Part shown: positions 9,216-17,969 of the stretch, in pieces | Numbering within the stretch: position 1 is the first letter of the stretch | Layout of the letters: every line of letters starts with the position of its first letter | From: Chryseobacterium oranimense | Lineage (GTDB): Bacteria > Bacteroidota > Bacteroidia > Flavobacteriales > Weeksellaceae | Direction: 5' to 3' | Assembly: GCF_025244725.1 (NCBI RefSeq) | Contig: NZ_CP104203.1 | Coordinates: 2,852,001-2,916,000, forward strand | Length of the DNA: 64,000 nt | Program-made: the position numbers and the translations under genes | The notes under the pieces: generated by a model | Database searches by the model: none | What the model was told of the DNA's origin: nothing | What the model saw: only the letters and a program-made list of their open reading frames with translations

Positions 9216-9249
9216 CAAATTTAGGTAACTTTTTTATCTTTTGTCTCAA
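9216..9249 (-). promoter_or_regulatory. promoter for the GH43-like gene
   Basis: On the minus strand TAAATTTG (9216-9223) matches the Bacteroidota -7 consensus exactly, with TTG at 9247-9249 after a 23-base spacer. The leader would be about 10 bases long. Confidence 0.55.
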
Positions 9250-9270
9250 TTTGAAGAAATGAAACCTGCC

Positions 9271-9306
9271 AAAAAAAAATTCCGGCCCTGTTCCAGGGTC
9301 GGAATT
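9271..9306 (-). terminator. terminator of the ctlX transcript
   Basis: AATTCCG-G-CCCTG (9278-9290), loop TTC and CAGGG-T-CGGAATT (9294-9306) form a 13-bp stem with one G-U pair. Read on the minus strand it is followed by nine T. Confidence 0.88.
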
Positions 9307-9329
9307 CTATTCCAAATAAATAGATGGCA

Positions 9330-10253
9330 TTATTTTTTCGGAAGGAAAACCTCTGCAAGCATACATCTTGCGCTTCCTCCCCCATTCACTTCAATGGTAT
9401 TCAGGTCTGAATAGATGATCTCACAGTATTTTTCTATCGCGGCAACCTGCTCTGGAGTTAGAGACTGATAAGCAGTCTGGCTCATCACTAAGAATTTCTG
9501 GTCTTCTTTATTCTGAACCTGAAGCATATTTCCGGCAAACTGCTGCATCTGCTCTTCTGAAATTTCAACAATTTCTTTGCCTGAACTTTTGATGGTTTCA
9601 ATTACTTTTTCTCTTTCCAGTTCATCATCAATACAATCCAGACAAATCACTACAAACTGGTCTGCCACACACATCATAACATTGGTATGATAAATGGGAA
9701 GCCTTTCTGTTCCCACAGTCTGATAAGAATGGAAAACTATCGGTGTAAAACCATATTTTTTGCAAAATTCCCTGAATAAATTTTCATCAAGTCTTAAAGA
9801 AACAGAGCCATAGGCAATCTTATTATCGTGGTCAAAGATCATGCTTCCGGTTCCTTCCAGGAAATGTCCCTGGGTTTCAGAAAACGACCAGTCATCAATT
9901 TCAGCTACTTCAAATCCCTGTTTTTCGATACTTTCAATAATATCCTCCCTTCTTTCCACTCTTCTGTTGGAGGCAAACATCGGGTATAAAACCACTTTTC
10001 CATCTTTATGGAAGCTTACCCAGTTATTGGGAAAAATGGAATCCGGCGTATGTGGATCCAATGTATCTTTTATCGTGATTACATTTACACCTTTACTTCT
10101 GAGCTTTCCAACAAAGGTGTTGAATTCTGCCAAAGCTTTCGACTGAATGTCAGAACCTGTCTGTTCTACCTGAAAGTAATTGTTTTCCGCTGTTTCTGCG
10201 TTGTAACCGAATGCAATCGGCTCTATCATTAGTACTGTATCTGTTGTCTGCAT
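9330..10253 (-). CDS. ctlX: CtlX-type citrulline/arginine hydrolase (amidinotransferase fold), 307 aa
   Basis: Member of the guanidino-group-modifying (pentein) superfamily, of the kind annotated as citrulline utilization hydrolase CtlX. Visible features are FPNNWVSFH near residue 75, an acidic EGTGSMIFD motif, the catalytic histidine region PIYHTNVMM and the nucleophilic cysteine Cys297 in GGGSARCMLAE at the C terminus. No signal peptide, so it is cytosolic. It is separated from a second hydrolase of the same superfamily (10807-11721) by a four-helix-bundle gene that looks inserted, so the two hydrolases were probably once adjacent and work in the same arginine/citrulline step series (inference). 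The exact substrate cannot be fixed from the sequence. Confidence 0.8.
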   Translation of the reverse strand: MQTTDTVLMIEPIAFGYNAETAENNYFQVEQTGSDIQSKALAEFNTFVGKLRSKGVNVITIKDTLDPHTPDSIFPNNWVSFHKDGKVVLYPMFASNRRVERREDIIESIEKQGFEVAEIDDWSFSETQGHFLEGTGSMIFDHDNKIAYGSVSLRLDENLFREFCKKYGFTPIVFHSYQTVGTERLPIYHTNVMMCVADQFVVICLDCIDDELEREKVIETIKSSGKEIVEISEEQMQQFAGNMLQVQNKEDQKFLVMSQTAYQSLTPEQVAAIEKYCEIIYSDLNTIEVNGGGSARCMLAEVFLPKK

Positions 10254-10283
10254 TTTTTATAAGTTTGAGGGGTCTAGTGTATT

Positions 10284-10296
10284 AGAGTTTGAGAGT
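10284..10296. repeat. left inverted repeat flanking the four-helix-bundle gene
   Basis: AGAGTTTGAGAGT is the exact reverse complement of ACTCTCAAACTCT at 10769-10781. It sits in a run of degenerate octads (ACTCTCAA-like on the minus strand) covering about 10261-10297. Confidence 0.7.
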
Positions 10297-10308
10297 CTGA
10301 ACAAAGAT

Positions 10309-10716
10309 TTACAAATTATTCTCTTCTTTATTAATCGGAGAGAAGGAGCACCACTTTTCCGACTGGCTCATCATATTAACTAACATCCCTATTATTTGGT
10401 TATACTGTTTGTGTAAATTATTATATTGCTCTTCATTTATATAATTGCAGGCAAAAGCAAACTGAAGCCATGTTTGGGTTTCTCTTGCTTCTCCCTCTGA
10501 ATCTGTAAGTTTAGCTATGAAGGATTTTTCATATTTCCTTTTCCCCCAGGCCTCGCTAATATTTGCCGTCACAGATCTTGATGATCTTCTTATCTGATCT
10601 GTAAGCGAATAAAGTTCTTCTTTTGGATAAGATTTTGAAAGTTCATAGATCAGCTGTGCTGTTTCAAATGATTTTTGAAAAACTTTTAGGTCCTGATGAA
10701 ATTTAATCGTTGACAT
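10309..10716 (-). CDS. four-helix-bundle protein (S23/Avd-like family), 135 aa
   Basis: Belongs to the small four-helix-bundle family first seen in 23S rRNA intervening sequences and related to the Avd protein of diversity-generating retroelements. Key landmarks are FHQDLKVFQKSFE, YPKEELYSLTDQIRRSSRSV, ANISEAWGKR and the late helix SEGEARETQTWLQFAF. These proteins are small, basic and thought to bind nucleic acid; most have no known function. No reverse transcriptase or rRNA gene is nearby. The gene lies between two hydrolase genes on the same strand and is bracketed by inverted octad repeats (13-bp perfect core), which suggests it entered as a small unit. Confidence 0.85.
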   Translation of the reverse strand: MSTIKFHQDLKVFQKSFETAQLIYELSKSYPKEELYSLTDQIRRSSRSVTANISEAWGKRKYEKSFIAKLTDSEGEARETQTWLQFAFACNYINEEQYNNLHKQYNQIIGMLVNMMSQSEKWCSFSPINKEENNL

Positions 10717-10760
10717 ACACTAATATTTTTTTAAAATTAAAAAAATATTCAAACACACCA

Positions 10761-10808
10761 ACACTCTAACTCTCAAACTCTCAAACCCTAAAACTCTACC
10801 ACTCAATT
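10761..10808. repeat. right flanking octad array with inverted-repeat core
   Basis: Six degenerate octads in a row: ACACTCTA, ACTCTCAA, ACTCTCAA, ACCCTAAA, ACTCTACC, ACTCAATT. The 13-base core ACTCTCAAACTCT at 10769-10781 is inverted relative to the copy at 10284-10296. The array runs up to the stop codon of the next gene. Confidence 0.65.
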
Positions 10809-11721
10809 ATTCTCTCACCAGTGGCATTGTAGAGCATCTCAACAAACCGCCCATTTTAGAGATCTCTCTGTAAGGAATTTCTTCTACCGTCATTCCCCAT
10901 TCGTTTCTCAGGTGGTTGTTCATTCTTGTAAATGTTTTGTCTGACACTACCACTTCAGGGGAAATAGAGAAAATATTCGGGAACATTTCAAACATTTCCT
11001 CATCATTGAGATGGAAACAGTTTTCTTCCCCGAAAATATCAATGATCAGGCGGTAATCGCTCTCGTCTACAAATCCTTTTTTGTAAATCAGGCATTTATC
11101 TTTTCCTACCGGATTGAAAGTACAGTCCAAATGCAGGATGCCTTCGAACGGGACTTTATCATTCTTTTTTAATTCAAGATCGATGATTCTCTTCTTCGGA
11201 AAATATTCTTTCAGAATTTCAATAGCGTATTCGTTGGTTCTTGCTGTTTTATAGTTTCTGTAATCTTCGCTGAAGCATGTTCCAATGAAAAGGAAATCGT
11301 CCCATACAATTACGTCTCCTCCTTCAATATGGGCAGTTTCCGGAAGATTGATGATTTTTCTCCATGCTACTTTTTCAAAAACTTTTTTGTACGCGTCCTG
11401 CTCATCGGCTCTGTCTGCGATTACATTTGAAATGATCATTTTATCGTCAATCACAAAAGCGACATCTCTTGAAAAAACCTGGTTGTAGTCTTTGATGATG
11501 CTTGGCCGAAGCACTTCTACGTCATATTTTTTCAAGATCGCTTCAAAGGCATTCATTTCGTTGATAATATCCTCTTCTTTGGGATACATATTGTGTTCGA
11601 TGGAGTAATACGATTTGGCATCGTAGCTTTCCTCCAGTGTTGGGATGGGTCCCATTGAATTAGGCTGACCTAGAACAACTGATTTCAGCCTGCCCGTTTC
11701 GTTTTTAATGTTTAGTTTCAT
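10807..11721 (-). CDS. arginine deiminase / dimethylargininase-like hydrolase (304 aa)
   Basis: Second pentein-fold guanidino hydrolase. The N terminus (LKSVVLGQPNSM) is typical of amidinotransferase-fold enzymes. Visible active-site elements are the acidic HIEGGDVIVWDDFLF motif, the histidine in LHLDCTFNPVG and the nucleophile Cys296 in MGGLLRCSTMPL. Such enzymes release ammonia or methylamine from arginine, methylarginine or citrulline-like substrates. It has no signal peptide. It probably belonged to one unit with ctlX before the four-helix-bundle gene came between them. A -7 box lies just upstream (11741-11748 on the minus strand). Confidence 0.8.
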   Translation of the reverse strand: MKLNIKNETGRLKSVVLGQPNSMGPIPTLEESYDAKSYYSIEHNMYPKEEDIINEMNAFEAILKKYDVEVLRPSIIKDYNQVFSRDVAFVIDDKMIISNVIADRADEQDAYKKVFEKVAWRKIINLPETAHIEGGDVIVWDDFLFIGTCFSEDYRNYKTARTNEYAIEILKEYFPKKRIIDLELKKNDKVPFEGILHLDCTFNPVGKDKCLIYKKGFVDESDYRLIIDIFGEENCFHLNDEEMFEMFPNIFSISPEVVVSDKTFTRMNNHLRNEWGMTVEEIPYREISKMGGLLRCSTMPLVRE

Positions 11722-12032
11722 AAAGATTTATGCAATACTACAAATATAAGTAAAGGTCTCTATCTGGAAAACTTTTGGTTTGTTTTATGCATAAATTTGA
11801 ATTTAAGAATGTTTATTTTAAACCTTCCATTCTATATTTCAGCATAAAATTTCATATTTCGTCACGTAAACTCATTAAATTTTTCTTTATCATCAATCTA
11901 CAACTAACTATTTTTCATCTACATAAGTTAAAAAAAACAATATATTTTACAAAATAAATTCATACCTTAGTGATATAATTTATTTAAATTATAAAACTAA
12001 ACTTAACTATTAACATCAAAAAATCAAAATCA
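11722..12032. other. intergenic region between divergent genes
   Basis: About 310 AT-rich bases. On the minus strand TATATTTG at 11741-11748 serves the hydrolase gene. On the plus strand TACCTTAG at 11963-11970 is a possible -7 element for the small peptide gene, 60-70 bases upstream of its start. A 60-codon frame at 11775-11957 begins with TTG and has no coding character, so I do not call it a gene. Confidence 0.55.
11741..11748 (-). promoter_or_regulatory. -7 box for the deiminase-like gene
   Basis: TATATTTG on the minus strand matches TAnnTTTG exactly, 20 bases before the start codon at 11721. No clear TTG at -33 is seen. Confidence 0.5.
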
Positions 12033-12196
12033 TGAACAAGAAAAATCCTGTGCTTAAAAACGCACAAAAATTAGGAAGAAACGAGCAAAAATCAATCGTA
12101 GGAGGTGTTGGTCCTATTAAACCAAGATATTGCTGCGAATGGAACGACGACGGAAGCTGCAGAATTTGGACATGCGGAAACTGCGTTTGCCCTTAG
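12033..12196 (+). CDS. small GG-leader, Cys-rich peptide (bacteriocin-like); apparent frameshift near 12060
   Basis: A short gene of about 54 codons. It encodes a leader containing KLGRNEQKSIVGGV, then a Cys-rich tail with YCCEWNDDGSC and TCGNCVCP (six Cys). This is the double-glycine leader style of the bacteriocin-like peptides common in Chryseobacterium, whose export and role are not established. As I read the bases, the ATG at 12033 and the leader/tail are in different frames: the A run at 12057-12060 seems one base short, so translation from 12033 would stop early. Either the copy is broken or there is a homopolymer error. It ends just before a strong bidirectional hairpin. No transporter or modification enzyme is adjacent. 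A second family member lies at 58462. Confidence 0.5.
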
Positions 12197-12206
12197 TTAG
12201 AAAATA

Positions 12207-12234
12207 AAAATCCCAAAGCAAGCTTTGGGATTTT
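12207..12234. terminator. bidirectional terminator between the small peptide gene and gltA
   Basis: AAAATCCCAAAGC and GCTTTGGGATTTT form a perfect 13-bp stem with T runs on both strands. It can end the plus-strand peptide transcript and the minus-strand citrate synthase transcript. Confidence 0.9.
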
Positions 12235-12255
12235 GTGTATGATAAAAACAGAATA

Positions 12256-13542
12256 TTATCTGTTTGTAATATCGATGTAATCTCTTTTCTGAGCACCTTG
12301 GTAAACCTGTCTTGGTCTTCCGATAGGATCTCCTTTCAGTCTCATTTCTTTCCACTGAGAAATCCATCCCGGAAGTCTTCCTAATGCAAACATTACAGTG
12401 AACATTTCAGTAGGGATTCCTAATGCTCTGTAGATAATGCCAGAATAGAAGTCTACGTTTGGATATAGCTTTCTTTCTACGAAGTATTCGTCTTCAAGAG
12501 CTACCTTTTCCAACTGCATAGCAATGTCAAGAGCTTTATCCTGGATTCCTAATGCGTTAAGGATATCATCAGCTGCTTTTTTAATGATTTTCGCTCTAGG
12601 GTCAAAGTTTTTGTATACTCTGTGTCCGAAGCCCATTAAACGGAAGCTGTCATTTTTATCTTTAGCTTTTGCTACCCATTTGTTAACGTCTCCACCATCT
12701 TTGTCGATTAACTCAAGCATTTCAATTACAGCTTGGTTTGCCCCTCCGTGAAGTGGCCCCCAAAGTGCAGAAACACCAGCAGAAATAGAAGCGAAAAGAC
12801 CTGTGTGAGCAGAACCTACCATTCTTACAGTAGAAGTAGAACAGTTTTGTTCGTGGTCAGCATGAAGAATTAATAATTTATCTAATGCGTCTACGATTAC
12901 CGGATTTACTTCGAATTCTTCGTTTGGTAATCTGAATGCCATTTTGTAGAAGTTTTCTACATAGTTCAGGCTGTTGTCTCCGTGGTTAAGCGGAAGACCC
13001 TGAGTTTTTCTGTATGTCCATGCGCAAAGGTGAGAGAATTTAGCAATCATCAATTCTGCAGCGTGGTCCATTTCTTCTTTAGAGTTTACGTTAACGGCTT
13101 TAGGATTGAAAGCAGTCAAAGCGGAAGTTAAAGAAGATAAAACTCCCATAGGGTGAGCAGAACGAGGAAAAACATCAATGATCTTTTTCATTTCATCTGC
13201 TATAAAATTGTATTTTTTAATATTATTGTTGAAGGAAACAAATTGGTCCTGAGTAGGTAATTCGCCATGTAATAGAAGGTACATTACCTCTGAAAAGTTA
13301 GATTTTTCAGCAATCTGCTCGATTGGATAACCTCTGTAGAATAATTCTCCTTTATCTCCGTCTAAGTAAGTGATGTCGCTAATGGTAGCTCCAGTGTTTT
13401 TGTACCCTAAATCCAGAGTGATTAAACCTGTCTGGTCTCTTAATTTTGAAATATCAATCCCTCTGTCTCCGATAGTACTATCCACGATTGGATATTCATA
13501 TGAATTACCGTCGTAATTCAATATTACTTTGTTGTCTGACAT
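12256..13542 (-). CDS. gltA: citrate synthase (428 aa)
   Basis: Condenses acetyl-CoA and oxaloacetate to citrate, the entry reaction of the TCA cycle, in the cytosol. Length and layout match the bacterial hexameric (type II) enzyme, with an N-terminal beta region followed by the helical core. Active-site signatures are present: the histidine regions HADHEQNCSTSTVRMVGS and GPLHGGANQAV, the GFGHRVYKNFDPRA signature with its catalytic His, and the aspartate in LYPNVDFYSG. It lies downstream of enolase on the same strand, but a hairpin in the 82-base gap suggests separate or attenuated transcription. Confidence 0.97.
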   Translation of the reverse strand: MSDNKVILNYDGNSYEYPIVDSTIGDRGIDISKLRDQTGLITLDLGYKNTGATISDITYLDGDKGELFYRGYPIEQIAEKSNFSEVMYLLLHGELPTQDQFVSFNNNIKKYNFIADEMKKIIDVFPRSAHPMGVLSSLTSALTAFNPKAVNVNSKEEMDHAAELMIAKFSHLCAWTYRKTQGLPLNHGDNSLNYVENFYKMAFRLPNEEFEVNPVIVDALDKLLILHADHEQNCSTSTVRMVGSAHTGLFASISAGVSALWGPLHGGANQAVIEMLELIDKDGGDVNKWVAKAKDKNDSFRLMGFGHRVYKNFDPRAKIIKKAADDILNALGIQDKALDIAMQLEKVALEDEYFVERKLYPNVDFYSGIIYRALGIPTEMFTVMFALGRLPGWISQWKEMRLKGDPIGRPRQVYQGAQKRDYIDITNR

Positions 13543-13581
13543 TATTTATTTTTTTTCTAAATATACTACTTATTACAAAAT

Positions 13582-13608
13582 ACGGCAAACAAAAATTATC
13601 GCTTGCCG
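13582..13608 (-). terminator. hairpin between eno and gltA
   Basis: Read on the minus strand, ACGGCAA and TTGCCGT are separated by about 13 bases and followed by ATTTTG. It is a moderate terminator for eno; the same stretch (TATTTTG) may contribute a -7-like element for gltA. Confidence 0.5.
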
Positions 13609-13624
13609 TTATTTATAAATTCAA

Positions 13625-14968
<1,344 letters not shown>

Positions 14969-14981
14969 TTATACTTGATCA

Positions 14982-14989
14982 CAAATTTA
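14982..14989 (-). promoter_or_regulatory. -7 box for enolase
   Basis: TAAATTTG on the minus strand matches the Bacteroidota -7 consensus exactly. The -33 region lacks a clear TTG. Confidence 0.5.
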
Positions 14990-15040
14990 ATGAAAAAACT
15001 AACCTGATGAAAAAACTGGGCCTTAATATTTGGTAATAAA

Positions 15041-15073
15041 TAAAAATTCTCCAATCGATATTAGATTGGAGAA
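15041..15073 (-). terminator. terminator of the protease/pYEATS transcript
   Basis: TTCTCCAATC and GATTGGAGAA (15047-15056, 15064-15073) form a 10-bp stem with a 7-base loop. On the minus strand it is followed by TTTTTA, just after the stop of the pYEATS gene. Confidence 0.85.
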
Positions 15074-15100
15074 AATGAATATAATAAAATTGGAGTTAAT

Positions 15101-16144
15101 TTATCTGTTTCTAAAATCTTCCGGAAAGTTTTTCAGCTCCTCAAGATCCAGCTCCAGCAATGTATTTCCATTATCCAAAATAGCTCCTATAGTAAATGCA
15201 CCATATGCAGGAATTTTGTATTCCACTTCTTTTTTTCCATATCCATCGAGATGTATTATAGATCTGGCAAAAGAGTTGTGCAGGAATAGATAGACATCAC
15301 TGTTCAAATCACCTTCTACTGCAAAAACTTTTATTGTCAAATTCAGGAACCCTGGAAGGATATATGGACTGTAGCTGGCTGTAAGCGTTTTACCGTTTAA
15401 ACTGCTTTTCCCTCCGAATCTGCCTTTCTGGGGGTCATTAGCATGAATAACCGGAGGCAATTGAGAAAGCAATAATTTGCTCTGATCCAAAGTATTTACC
15501 GAACTTTTCATCATGCTGTTTTCTGCTGCATCCTGAAGCTGAAAAATCTCACTTGCCTTATAGTTATTGGTGGCAATGGTACTTTCCTTTTTCAGGTCTT
15601 TATTCTGTTTACTCAGTTCCTGCTTTTCTGTTTCTATTTTGTTCATATACTCTTTACTGATAACTCTTGACATAAGCAAATCTATAAATCTCATCCCGGC
15701 ACATGCAGCCAGAAGACAATAAGCAGTCCAGATAAGATAATCTGATGCTACATTTTTTTCTTTATCTAGATTCGGTTTTCCCTCTGAACTCTTCACAGAC
15801 ACTTTTACGGCTACCGAATCTTTCTTTGGGACTGCCTGTAACGAATCCTGTTTTATTGAAATGGTAGCCGGGGCTTGAAGATTAATTTTTTCTGTTGTTT
15901 TTTTATCATTCGAAGGTGCTGTTTTTGCAAGATGAATGCCTTCCAGAAGCCTGCTTTCTGCAAATTTAAGGAAGAGGGGCACCAGCACCGTAGCAGCCAG
16001 ACCAAAAAGTATACATACTGATAATGATCTCAGCTTTTTTGTAATTCCGTTTTCTTTTTGCTCGTTAGCTTCTGAAAAATAATTAACAGCTCCTCCGAAA
16101 ATACCGGTAGCAGCCATAATGATAGCAATGTAATAAAGCGACAT
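15101..16144 (-). CDS. three-TM protein with C-terminal prokaryotic YEATS-like domain (347 aa)
   Basis: Membrane protein with transmembrane segments at about 3-22, 40-60 and 136-157, a variable linker of about 70 residues between the second and third, a coiled coil at about 163-190, and a beta-rich C-terminal domain at about 232-344 (NDPQKGRFGGKSSLNG, LTIKVFAVEGD, VYLFLHNSF, EVEYKIPAYGAFTIGAI). The three-TM plus beta-sandwich architecture fits what I recall as the YLATT (YEATS-like-associating three TM) and pYEATS families, described in comparative genomics of prokaryotic conflict systems. The match is by eye, not by profile search. It is the last gene of the protease unit, 37 bases after the protease, and a terminator follows. 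A sensor or effector-docking role at the inner membrane is inference. Confidence 0.65.
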   Translation of the reverse strand: MSLYYIAIIMAATGIFGGAVNYFSEANEQKENGITKKLRSLSVCILFGLAATVLVPLFLKFAESRLLEGIHLAKTAPSNDKKTTEKINLQAPATISIKQDSLQAVPKKDSVAVKVSVKSSEGKPNLDKEKNVASDYLIWTAYCLLAACAGMRFIDLLMSRVISKEYMNKIETEKQELSKQNKDLKKESTIATNNYKASEIFQLQDAAENSMMKSSVNTLDQSKLLLSQLPPVIHANDPQKGRFGGKSSLNGKTLTASYSPYILPGFLNLTIKVFAVEGDLNSDVYLFLHNSFARSIIHLDGYGKKEVEYKIPAYGAFTIGAILDNGNTLLELDLEELKNFPEDFRNR

Positions 16145-16181
16145 GGTTATTAGTTTTAAATGGTTATTTTATTGAATACAT

Positions 16182-17042
16182 TTACAGTCTTGACCATTCT
16201 GCCCATCTCTGAAAGAAATAATCCCTTACTCTGACTGCCTTGTTCGGGCAACCTCCATAGCCATGAACTCCCACTACTAAACGCCCCGGGGAATTAATAT
16301 AGACAGGACTACCGCTCTGTCCACCTGCAGTGTCCATCATATACTGAAGTTTATAATCTGTTACCTGGGTAGGTGCTCCTGCATTAAACCATTGGGTACC
16401 GTTCGGCTTATCCCCAGGATAACCTGAGTTATTCAAAATAACAGAAGATTTCAGTTCTGTATAGCCAAAGTAGCCTCTAACCCTGTTGAAGAGTGTATTA
16501 TCCGGAAGAATAACAGCGCCCTGGTCAAAATCAGAATTATTATCGTTGACCCAACCTTCAACACTTCTGAAATTTGTACTGATCTGGGAGCCAAAGGGAG
16601 CATTTATCCCATCCTGTCCTGGAATAACCTGAATAGAACGAGCCCATCCTCCCTCATCTTTCATAAAAACACAATGCCCGCTGGTAACAATACATCTTTG
16701 GTTGATAAAGAAACCGGTTCCTATGTATTTCCCACCATCATTTGCTGTAATGATCAAGCTGCAAATATATCTGTAAGGTACATTTTGAGTGTTGATCAAT
16801 ACCCTGTCGTCATTTCCACAAACTGTTTCAGGAAGAGATAAGCTGGAATTGATGTGCTGAAGACTTATTATTTCGCTTGGAAGCTCTTCAAACCATTCCC
16901 TATTACGTAACTTAAAGCCTTGAACCTCCTCAAGGGTATTCATATCAAGCCCATCAACCTGACTGAAGGACGATGGCAAAGTGGTATTTTCAAACTCTGC
17001 CAGTTTACTTGTGTTTGACACTGAAAAAAATCTTTTATCCAT
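16182..17042 (-). CDS. trypsin/V8-like serine protease without signal peptide (286 aa)
   Basis: Chymotrypsin-fold peptidase. An N-terminal segment of about 95 residues has no recognisable domain and no signal peptide or TM. The peptidase domain follows: strand IGTGFFINQRCIVT leading to His123 in TSGHCV, Asp173 in NSDFDQGAV and Ser243 in GGQSGSPVY, so the catalytic triad is complete. The GQSGSP context is V8/glutamyl-endopeptidase-like. The lack of a signal suggests a cytosolic enzyme, perhaps held inactive by the N-terminal part. It is the first gene of a two-gene unit with the pYEATS-like membrane protein. Its promoter copies that of the response regulator operon, operator included. Trypsin-like enzymes beside such signalling proteins are a known theme in bacterial conflict systems; the target here is unknown. 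Confidence 0.85.
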   Translation of the reverse strand: MDKRFFSVSNTSKLAEFENTTLPSSFSQVDGLDMNTLEEVQGFKLRNREWFEELPSEIISLQHINSSLSLPETVCGNDDRVLINTQNVPYRYICSLIITANDGGKYIGTGFFINQRCIVTSGHCVFMKDEGGWARSIQVIPGQDGINAPFGSQISTNFRSVEGWVNDNNSDFDQGAVILPDNTLFNRVRGYFGYTELKSSVILNNSGYPGDKPNGTQWFNAGAPTQVTDYKLQYMMDTAGGQSGSPVYINSPGRLVVGVHGYGGCPNKAVRVRDYFFQRWAEWSRL

Positions 17043-17075
17043 TGGTATTAGTTTTGAAATTTATTTTTATTATAT

Positions 17076-17124
17076 CAAATTTCAACTTAAAGAAGATTCT
17101 TGTCAATTACACAAAAGGGTGATT
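17076..17124 (-). promoter_or_regulatory. promoter with palindromic operator, ahead of the protease gene
   Basis: On the minus strand: AATCACCC-TTTT-GTGTAATT (17105-17124), whose last bases run into TTG (17104-17106), then 20 bases, then GAAATTTG (17076-17083). The palindrome matches the copy at 20151-20170 at 18 of 20 positions, and the distances to TTG and to GAAATTTG are identical. The protease start lies 63 bases from the operator. A shared regulator, probably the NarL-type protein encoded upstream, is inferred. Confidence 0.7.
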
Positions 17125-17180
17125 ATAACAAAGAAACAGTATCATTTAAAAAGTAATGCTGTCTTTAAAAATGGTTATTT

Positions 17181-17969
17181 TTACATTGTAGTGCGAAAAA
17201 TAATTTCTGTTCCTAGATCTATAGATGAAATATGGCACACTCCATTCTGTTCCTGCATTCTTCTTTTCATATTTCTTAATCCATTTCCTTCAGAGTATTT
17301 TTCTGGAATTCCGACTCCATCATCTGAGATCTTCATAGTAAAAGTATTTTTTTCCTGTAGGAACGAAAGTTTTAGTTTATTTGCTTGACTGTGTTTATAG
17401 GCATTATTAACAGCTTCTTTTAAGCACAAGAACATATTTCTCCTTAACTCTGTAGAAATTGGAGTTTCTGGTAGTATGTCCTCACTTTCTGACCAGACTT
17501 TTATTCTTGTTTTTTTCAAAAAGTGGTTGGTATATTGTATGGCATAATCTATAAAACTACCCAGGGTATCATTTCCCGAGTTCAGGCTCCAAAGCATTTC
17601 CCGCATGGAAAGATTCATTTCTTCCGAGGTTTTCAGAAGTTCATCTATATCATTTTGCAGATCATCATCACCTGTCTTTTGTTTTAAAAATTCTGCCTGT
17701 AATTTTAATGCTGAAATACCTGCACCAAGGTCGTCATGCATATCGTGGGAAATTCTCTCGCGTTCCTGTTCTAAGAGTTTTTGCTTTTCTAGTTCTTTCT
17801 GGAGAAGTTGGTTTTGGTGTTCTGCTTCTTTAAGCTGTTGCTGTTGGACGAAAAAAAGTTGTTTTTTATTGTATAGAACAACAATTAAAACAATAAAGAC
17901 AACAAAAGTTATTAAAAGAATAACTGCAATAATGTAAGCTAACCTAATTGTATCTGGTAATTGTTTCAT
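17181..17969 (-). CDS. sensor histidine kinase, NarX/DesK class, lacking a sensor domain (262 aa)
   Basis: Two-component kinase with one TM helix at about 11-33, a coiled-coil linker (QQQQLKEAEHQNQLLQKELEKQ, ~40-70), a HisKA_3 dimerisation domain with phospho-acceptor His75 in ERISHDMHDDLGAG, and an HATPase domain with N box EAVNNAYKHSQ, DDGVGIP and GNGLRNMKRR. There is no periplasmic or PAS sensor, so signal detection must come through the TM/coil or a partner. Its ATG overlaps the stop of the upstream membrane protein gene by four bases (ATGA), which suggests that protein is the partner. The cognate regulator is two genes further upstream. The unit ends here; a separate promoter for the protease lies in the 138-base gap that follows. 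Confidence 0.92.
   Translation of the reverse strand: MKQLPDTIRLAYIIAVILLITFVVFIVLIVVLYNKKQLFFVQQQQLKEAEHQNQLLQKELEKQKLLEQERERISHDMHDDLGAGISALKLQAEFLKQKTGDDDLQNDIDELLKTSEEMNLSMREMLWSLNSGNDTLGSFIDYAIQYTNHFLKKTRIKVWSESEDILPETPISTELRRNMFLCLKEAVNNAYKHSQANKLKLSFLQEKNTFTMKISDDGVGIPEKYSEGNGLRNMKRRMQEQNGVCHISSIDLGTEIIFRTTM

Noticed and set aside
11775-11957. 60-codon frame starting with TTG
   Set aside because: Phe/Lys/Ile-rich translation of AT-rich intergenic DNA with no motif, and no start context.
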